DNA of 64,000 nt from Monoplex corrugatus (lineage: Eukaryota; Mollusca; Gastropoda; Littorinimorpha; Ranellidae): positions 49,808,737 to 49,872,736 of the forward strand of contig JAPXFY010000018.1 in NCBI GenBank assembly GCA_030674185.1, in the 5' to 3' direction. The position numbers and the translations under genes are program-made. The notes under the pieces are model-generated. The model searched no databases and had not been told where the DNA came from. It worked only from the letters and a program-made list of their open reading frames with translations. Shown here piece after piece: positions 56,554-64,000 of this stretch. The number at the start of each line of letters is the position of its first letter. Positions within the stretch are counted from its first letter, which is position 1.

Positions 56554-56733
56554 CCTTTGACTCACACACCCTATCAACCAATTGCAAAAACTTAACCCTT
56601 TGCTCCCTCACCCTATCCACCAGCTTCCTGCTGGAATCTGGTGGACAAGGTGAGGAAGTCGAAGGGTTTTTCGCTTTGCAGAGCATGGTTGACAATGCAG
56701 GATGCTGGTGGACAGAGTGCAGGAGTCAAAGGC
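56554..56733. mobile_element. Fold-back MITE, TTAA type (copy 5)
   Basis: Left end CCTTTGACTCACACACCCTA, right end GGAGTCAAAGGC followed by TTAA (56734-56737). Inner palindrome around CACCAGCTTCCTGCTGGAAT. Left TTAA has become ATAA. Confidence 0.82.
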
Positions 56734-56759
56734 TTAAACAAGAGCTAACTCACTGAGCA

Positions 56760-59050
56760 ACCATGTATCATGTGTGTTAGAGTGGAGCACATTTTTAGTT
56801 TTTTACCCATCTTATTCCTCAATGTGTGGGTAGGAGAAAGAGAGAAGGGTCACATACAGGTGGGGACAAGACACCACTTCCAAATGATTATTTTATGACC
56901 AAACTGTGACAGTTCATGGACAAGACACTGCTGTTGTCTCCAATGATTTGATTCAGGTAAAACTACACCCATAAACAGCTTTAAAATGCCTGATGATAAT
57001 TTCTTGCATACAACACTGAAATTCTTGATGATAATTTCTGGCATAGCTAACACTGCTGTAACCTTGGGTTACAGCAGGTTTCTTGTCCCTTTAAACACAT
57101 ACTACAAATTTTCTGAACAGAAATTGTTCATATCTGGCACAGAGCTATGAAGAGACAGAGAAATACCTCTTACAAACACTATCTGTACTGTTGTGAAGCC
57201 ATTCAATCTTCACATGTATGCTGACATTTCCAGAGTCTGAGCTCTCCTCATAAAAACGAAAACTTCAGCTTGGGCAACAGACAGCTTAATCCATAAACCT
57301 ATATGCTGCATTATGCCAGTGGTAAATTCTCTCATTGGATTGCCTTCCTTCGTGTCATTTCAATAGATTTTCAAACTATTTCACATTTCTGACTGCACAT
57401 GCCGCCTTTTCATTTCAAATGGCACCTTTCTTGTCCTTGTTGGACCAAACAACTGGTGTCATTGTTATTAGCTTAGGCTCTACAACAGATCACTTCTTGA
57501 TACACGAACAAACACATTCGATTACAACTTGAGATCATATGAAGAACAATAATTTGTTTAAAAAAATCACATCTCTTGTTATAACCTCCTATTTTTCTAT
57601 GTAAATTTGAAAAAAAAAAAAAAAAAGGGGGGAGGGGGGCATACGGCTAAAACTTGCCATCATTTGGATTGGTTTCACATTAAAAGAAATGCTCAATTTG
57701 ATCTCGTTTAGTGCTGGGAAAGGTGATAATATTTGCTTTCCCTCACTGCCTCTTGCAACAGCAAGTGCCTGAGTGAATTGAACAGGGTTCTTTCATTAAC
57801 TGAAAAAAGTAAACGCTTCTTTCACAGACTTTGCTTGACCATCTCAAAAAGATGCTTGGTTTGTGCAAGTTGTATGAAGAAATAATATCAGTACAGCAGC
57901 TCTATCAACAGCAAAAGCTGTTGCTGTTGATTTTCTAGGCCAGTGGTGGAGATAAAACATGCCCGACAATTTGCGGGATTCTTCGGAAATAATTCACATA
58001 ATTTCTGTGATCCTGGCTAACAGCACACTTGTTATCCTGTTTTCATGCCGGACGGACTCTACGACCTACATCTGGACAGAATTTTTTGAAGATCACTGAA
58101 AACAAATGCAGTCACATTTTTGGCTACTAGGTTCTTAAAAGCAAACGAGTTTACTAAAGATTTGATATGCATGCAATTTCAGTAAAAATCAGCTGTATGA
58201 CATATTACTGTCAGCATCATTAGTTCACACATCTGTGAATGCTGCAAACAACTGAATGAGTGAAACTATAAAATGTCAGACTTAAATGTTTGTCAAACTT
58301 TGCTGCAGCAGACACAAAAAACATGTCAAACAGAATTTCCAATCAATGGTATACATGACGAAGTAAAACAATGAAAAAAATTACATAACGGAAAGACTGA
58401 AAAAAAAATGAAAAAAAAATGTTTACATGCACACAAATTAAAAAGAAAAAATATGCATGCAATATATTTAAACAAAACCATACATTTAAACAAAATATAT
58501 CTAAACAAAACCATCCATACATTTACACAACACGATTTCAGTAATCTTCATGTAATAGATATCTCTCACATAGCTGCCTGCAAGTACTGTTTTTCTGAGA
58601 TTTTGTGGTGAATATTTTAAGCAAGACATGAAACTGTGAAGTGACAGTGCATTTTCTTGAACAATGTCGATGAGTACAAAGTGTAGCGTATCTTGCAACT
58701 GATAGAACGCAGAATACAAAGAATGACTTAAAAGCAAGTTTACATAACCCTACACATTGTGGGTTTTATGGTCCTTTACTGCAGAGATAAACACAAACAC
58801 AATCAAGATATGCACTTGGGAAGACTGAACAAAAGTTTGCACAATCAAACTTCTGGAACATTTTCCCTATTCCATAGCCTGGATCAGTCATGAAGCAACT
58901 TTCACAGAAGTAACTTGTTTACTCTCAACTCCTTGTTGAAATGCAGGTGTGACCCAAATCTATTAATTATTTATCCTTAACAAATCACATACATTAAAAC
59001 TGTTTTCGATTTCCTTTCTTTACTTTTTCTTTCTACATGTACCATGAGGT
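56760..59050. other. No gene or named repeat recognised
   Basis: A short tandem TTCTTGATGATAATTTCTGG-like duplication at 56985-57045, an A/G run at 57610-57640, several CATACATTTAAAC-type short repeats at 58470-58525. Otherwise unique AT-rich sequence. Confidence 0.4.
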
Positions 59051-59059
59051 GTCACAATT

Positions 59060-59330
59060 CCATTCAGTTAAGTTCATATTGCTTATAGCCCAGCTGACTA
59101 CTTGACTAAGCGGTCTGTAGCTAAGATAGCAAGCCTGGCATAGAGTCATGCTGTTCATGGAGTGTGTCTGCCACTCAATCTATCCAGCGCCACCACATTC
59201 TTTCTTTGGTGCTGAAGACTGTGCATTTGGTCTTATATTCTTGAAGGGCTGGCTGGTTCACTGGCACCCTGGTCAGGTGGCCAAACCGCTTGATACATTG
59301 TTGTGTGATGCTTTGATTACTTCCATAGGT
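59060..59330 (-). mobile_element. Possible LINE C-terminal fragment and repeat tail
   Basis: 59075-59105 has the tail landmark TTATAGCCCAGCTGACTACT. 59170-59330 reads on the minus strand CIKRFGHLTRVP, which resembles the GH-(V/L)-(T/M)-R segment of LINE ORF2 ends. Weak. Confidence 0.4.
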
Positions 59331-59429
59331 GTTCCCATTATTTTTATGTGTGTATGCATACTGTTTCTGCCTACATTGTGCAGGTAGCATGTTGCTGCAC
59401 AGTCTGCATACCATGTCTTTTGTTAGGCC

Positions 59430-59650
59430 TGCATTCTGGATGTAAGGATCTTTTACAGTGCATGTTCTGCATGCATATACACACCAAAGGACTTAGGTCA
59501 TTGACAGTTCTGCACATGGTGACTTGGAAGATCAGTAAAATTCTCCACCCTTTACTGACCAGGTGGGAGGTACCTTCGCAGGATCAAACCCCAGACCATC
59601 CACTTGGAAGTCTGATGTCTTATCCACTTGACTACCACAACCATCACTGT
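59430..59650 (-). repeat. SINE family D, minus strand, with clear tRNA-like head
   Basis: Minus strand from 59645: TTGTGGTAGTCAAGTGGATA (A box region), GGGGTTTGATCCTGC (B box), then the family D body. Confidence 0.78.
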
Positions 59651-60108
59651 GCGATGAAATGGTTCACAAGTGTTGTTCCAACCATCTCTTGGGTCTCCTC
59701 GTTTCTAAGTAAGTCTCCTTTGGTCTTCTCCAGCTACTCTATTGAGACACCTCATTAAACAGGTTGTTACCTTTACCTCAAATGTTTTATTTATGTCCCG
59801 GTCTGGCATTGAATCTGTTTCGGATCACCTCCCTTAAATCAAACCTAGCCATGTGGCCTTTTGTGACAACCATTAACCTGGACATAATATTATGAGTACC
59901 CTAAGATTTAGTTGTTCATAGAATAAGCAGATGAGAACTCCTCTAATTTAGGTGCCACAATTTATATTTTGAAGAAATAACTTTTTTAAATATATACACA
60001 CACGTATCTTTCTTATTGGATAACACACAGTAAGATTTGTTAAAGGCTCACCTTAAAACAATTGAAATCTACAAGCATTTTTCACAAATACTGACATAAC
60101 ACAATTAA

Positions 60109-60568
60109 TCCCTTGACTGCCGACGCTTTTTCACATCCTGTTTTCCATACACCTAAGAAAAATGTTGCATTACCATTACGTACACAAAAACTAGTGCGGC
60201 TTCCATATTTACATAAATCTATGCTTGAAATTACACAGAAGGCATTAGGCGAAATTACAGTGAAGGAGGCATAAGCGCAACAAGTTGTATTTTCTGATGA
60301 TTTGTTTCGTTATTTCTAGGTGAAAACCAGTTCTGACTCTTGGAAAAATGCAACCAGTTTGGTGAGAGTTGCAAATTCACCAAGTCATATAAGAAAGCCA
60401 ATCATTTCTATGAACTTTCTTTGAGACTGACAACATCCATCTGTGCTTCTCTCCCACTTACATTAGGCTGAAATATGTGACAAACTAGCTCTGTTAATTC
60501 TACGTTTATGTGCCTCATGGAAGGCTTTGAGAGCTCCATAATTTTAACACTCGTGACAGTCAAGGGGT
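60109..60568. mobile_element. TTAA-flanked MITE of a second family, 460 bp
   Basis: TTAA at 60105-60108 and 60569-60572. Ends TCCCTTGACTGCCGACG and, in reverse complement, ACCCCTTGACTGTCACG. No ORF that matches a transposase. Probably also mobilised by a piggyBac-type enzyme. Confidence 0.7.
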
Positions 60569-60574
60569 TTAACG

Positions 60575-61920
60575 GACAAAACAAATCAAGACAGACAACG
60601 AACAATGGAAACCTCTTTTTCTGCAACTTTAATCCTTCTCTAAAACTCTTTAGAAAAATGTCTAAACATCTAATGGACATTCAGATTCTCTTATGACTGT
60701 ATTCTAAATGCAAACAAATGAAATCTTCATGCATTTCACCATACAAATCCAATGACTAGGTTTAACAAATTAAAATATAACCACAGCCCGCAAGTAGAGA
60801 AAAGCATTATTAAGACTGTTACATCATGAAACATCTAAATAGACCTTTTTCATCTAATTTATTATCAACCAGTATGTCCAATCTACATGTCACTGATTGA
60901 TCTCCATTAGTCCACAAGAGCTACTGAATTGTGTAACTGGATAAATGTCTACAGGGCACAAGCCTGGGCATAGTGATATGGAGAATCTTCAAGTGAATCT
61001 GCCGTTATTGTTATTTGTGTTTAAAGCCCGGCCAACTGCACAGAGCCATATCAGGAATCCGCCGTAAGCTGAGTTCATATCTGCCCAGGCAGAACACAGC
61101 ACCCATTTCATTACCACGCAATGTTTAAAATTTTTTGATTCTACTCAATGGAAAAATTATGATTGCTACAGCATTGTCAAAATGAGTGAAATATGTTGTG
61201 CTTTGAACAAACAAGCACCAGAATAATTAGTATGTAGCTGTGTCATTCAAAGTTCAATCAAAGTAAAATGGGAATTACTTCCCAAATTCCTCCAGCAATT
61301 AACCAACAACTAAGGAACGAAAATTGCAAACACAAAACAGTGACAATCAACTGTCAATGCAAAATGTACGAAAAAAAAAGATGCTCAATTTGTAAGCATC
61401 AGTACATCCCTTTATATTCCACACACTTATGTACACCTTCAATAAAATGATAAAACACTTAAAGCAATTTTCCTTACATGCACATAGTAATTATAAGCAC
61501 ATGCACACCAAATGCATAACAGAACTGGACACAATTGGGTACTATGTGTGTAGGGGGAGGGGAGCATTTCTATTTTCAAGATCACTATACAGGGTAACAA
61601 GGATATGAGCGTCCACGTTCACAATTATCGATGAAACCAGCTGAAACTTGCAGATCTAATCAGACGTAATCTATCCTACTGCCCAACTGATGATGACAAG
61701 CGATGGCTGTGAAAAGAAGATGGGTGGGATACTGCATACAGTCACATATTATGGCAAAGCATGACGATGCCTCCAGTTTGCCAGTTCCCTTCTAATGTGA
61801 AGTTACGTGAAGTCCTGCTAGTGTCAATGAAAAGAGATGCTGCTGCCTTTTTCAATTTACTGATGCATCTTATAGTTTGTACATGTATTTACAATTCAAG
61901 GCTGTTTTCTATTTGTCTTA
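60575..61920. other. No gene recognised
   Basis: AT-rich. A short piece of the ~545-bp repeat tail lies at 61005-61060 (TTTAAAGCCCGGCCAACTGC, minus orientation). Confidence 0.4.
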
Positions 61921-61927
61921 AATATGC

Positions 61928-61930
61928 ATA

Positions 61931-62015
<85 letters not shown>
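61928..62015. repeat. CT then CA microsatellite
   Basis: (CT)n at 61930-61953 followed by pure (CA)n to 62014. Confidence 0.97.
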
Positions 62016-62016
<1 letters not shown>

Positions 62017-63560
62017 CATAAAATGGCCACCATCTGGCCATCCACAAGCACTTAAATGATACAACTTGCTGTATCAGTAGTATACATGTATATAAATATC
62101 CCAGAGTCAAAAACAGAGGCTGTGGTCACAAACACACTGATATAACTATTACACACACTGACCTTTGTCCTTGTTAACATTAAACAAGCTTACGGCTGAG
62201 AGCAAACTTTGTGACAGATCAAAAGGCTTAACATGATATGGACAATGACAGGCATTAGAGGGTTAATATGACAGAAATAAAATACCCTACAATTGCACAA
62301 TCTATGCATAACATCATAGAGCACATCAAAAGACATATGAGATTAGAGGGAGAGGGAATGGGGAGGGAGGGGCACATCCAGGAACCAATGTATTGATTTT
62401 TAAGTCATATAGGCCAATGTTTTCACTTATTCTCAGAGTGGCCCATACAACATGAAGAAGAAGGCTCCATGGAACAGTATATGCCAACAAGTCAAGGGAG
62501 AGCGTATTAATTGTATATCATTTTTCAATGCTATTCCACACACACACAGAGTCAACAGGAGCCATCATAACAATCTTTCCTCCACACCTTTCTGATGATT
62601 GAAGAAAGAGTTTAAAATAAAATTCACATCAATGAAGTTTTAAAAGAGGATTTCATTTCAAATCCCCTTTTAACAAACATATTTACCATACCTTACAAGT
62701 GCATAAGCTCAGCTAATGCAAGACCCATACTAACTGAAAAATACTGGACTGGGTGATTGAAAAATTGGTGAGAAGACTACCACCACCAGGTGCTGCTGTC
62801 AAGCCCACCGCTACCCCAATACCTGATTCCAGCCCGAGTGAAGCTTGTACTGTCATAGTAAAAACAAGCCAAACAGTCAAATAATTATGACATCTAATCA
62901 AGACAACTAAGAAATCCTTGCTGGCAAATAATCTATCTGCATGGATCTTGATAATCATGAAATCTATCTTATACGTTAGTGACTCTCTGGTAAATCAAAC
63001 TTGGCAAAGATTCACTAGCAACAGCTGAGAAATTATTGTTGGCACATGTCCCTGAAACAAATACTGCTGCCCTCATCAATGCAAACATTCTTCAAACATA
63101 CAGAACACTGACACCATTAAGAACTTGTAATGCTGTGCATGTTCGACCATTAATTCACCATATTTTTTCTCAAATCACTGTCTAGCTATATTCATGTCCC
63201 ATTTCTAACATGTGCTATCCTAGCTAGCTCAATTCTTGGTCTTAGCCCAGAATTTCAATCAGTGATGTCCTTGCACCTGGTTTCGGTATAGCCAATCAAT
63301 GAGCAGTCAAACTGCTGGCTCATGGGGAGACAAAAGGGTCGATCAGTTGGGATCAGTCAGTGTCTTCAGTGTTGACGTGACAATCCGATAACCAGTCAAG
63401 AAGCAATATTAAGGATTGCTCTCAGAACAATATTGTTTTTTCTCAGAAAAATGTTCTAGCAAGAATAGGGTGTGGCTAGAGAATGAAAGAAAGCAAACTG
63501 AACATGGCTTGGCAAGTGGGAACCGCATTGATCAGCCATACCAAAACATAGCCCACAGAT
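62016..63560. other. No gene or named repeat recognised
   Basis: Unique-looking AT-rich sequence without long ORFs on either strand. Confidence 0.4.
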
Positions 63561-63574
63561 GTCACCCAACAAAA

Positions 63575-63640
63575 TTTACACACACACTCATATGCACACA
63601 CACACACAAACACACACACACACACACACACACACATTCT
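63575..63640. repeat. CA microsatellite
   Basis: CA run with one AAAC interruption. Confidence 0.95.
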
Positions 63641-63925
63641 ACATGCATCAACCAGCTCCCTTTGACTATACATATGCATATATGTGCAGTTCCACAGTAT
63701 TGGAAACACTGGACTAAACACGAGGTGCCCCACTCTCAAACAGTTTTGCAACATTTTTGAGTGTAATCTGTCTTGTCTGTCTCAAAGTATCTGTTCATCA
63801 TAAGTTAAGTAAAGTTCTCTTGCAAGAAATGAATTTCTACCAGTTTTTGTGAATTTTTAAGCTGGCACTTGCAACAAATCGGTGGTAAAATTTCAGACAC
63901 GCTCACAGGTGGTGACTTTGCATAC

Positions 63926-64000
63926 CTGAGATAGCACAATCCATGTGCTCCTCAAATAGTACAAATCATCCATCTGTGCTGAGCAACAGCTTGTCAAAGA
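63926..64000 (-). CDS. Candidate minus-strand exon end at the window edge
   Basis: Minus strand has CTATCTCAG/GTATGC with the donor GT at 63925-63924. One frame upstream of it is open to the window edge, reading MDDLYYLRSTWIVLSQ before the donor. I recognise no family. It may be chance. Confidence 0.2.

Overview
The window is eukaryotic genomic DNA, AT-rich, with many introns and very dense in repeats. The repeats (tRNA-headed SINEs, fragments of several non-LTR retrotransposon families with GAT-type or AAC/AAT-type tails, very long CA/TG arrays) and a recognisable FANCD2 gene point to a lophotrochozoan, most likely a marine gastropod mollusc. The organism call is inference from repeat types I recognise, not from a marker gene.

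The one host protein gene I can support is FANCD2 (Fanconi anaemia group D2) on the + strand. I traced 28 coding exons between 1063 and 45082. Their phases all agree, they sum to 3069 nt (1022 codons plus stop), and the translation follows human FANCD2 from about residue 427 to the C terminus. The first ~426 residues must lie upstream of position 1. The monoubiquitinated lysine (human K561) is conserved at 5619-5621.

Layout: 1-1062 is the 3' part of an intron with a SINE. 1063-45082 is FANCD2, its introns filled with microsatellites, minisatellites, SINEs, LINE fragments, TTAA-flanked fold-back MITEs and one full-length piggyBac transposon (30420-33067) with an intact 576-residue transposase. 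The piggyBac sits inside an older minus-strand LINE copy. 45083-52400 is intergenic and repeat-filled (MITE, RT fragment, two copies of a ~545-bp repeat, LINE tails, SINEs, a 5S-rRNA-derived fragment). 52400-64000 has no recognisable coding gene. It is more unique in sequence and could be the 3' UTR or last exon of a convergent minus-strand gene that continues beyond 64000.

The main unusual observation is that FANCD2 introns repeatedly contain tandem copies of their own 3' splice site plus the start of the following exon. This is clear at six exons (starting at 3816, 13884, 24750, 28996, 34618 and 42866), from a perfect 59-bp duplication to arrays of about 21 to 40 units, and possible at two or three more. 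I read it as recurrent tandem duplication across acceptor sites, with splicing retained at the last copy. In one array a base difference from the exon also makes overlapping donor-like sequences.
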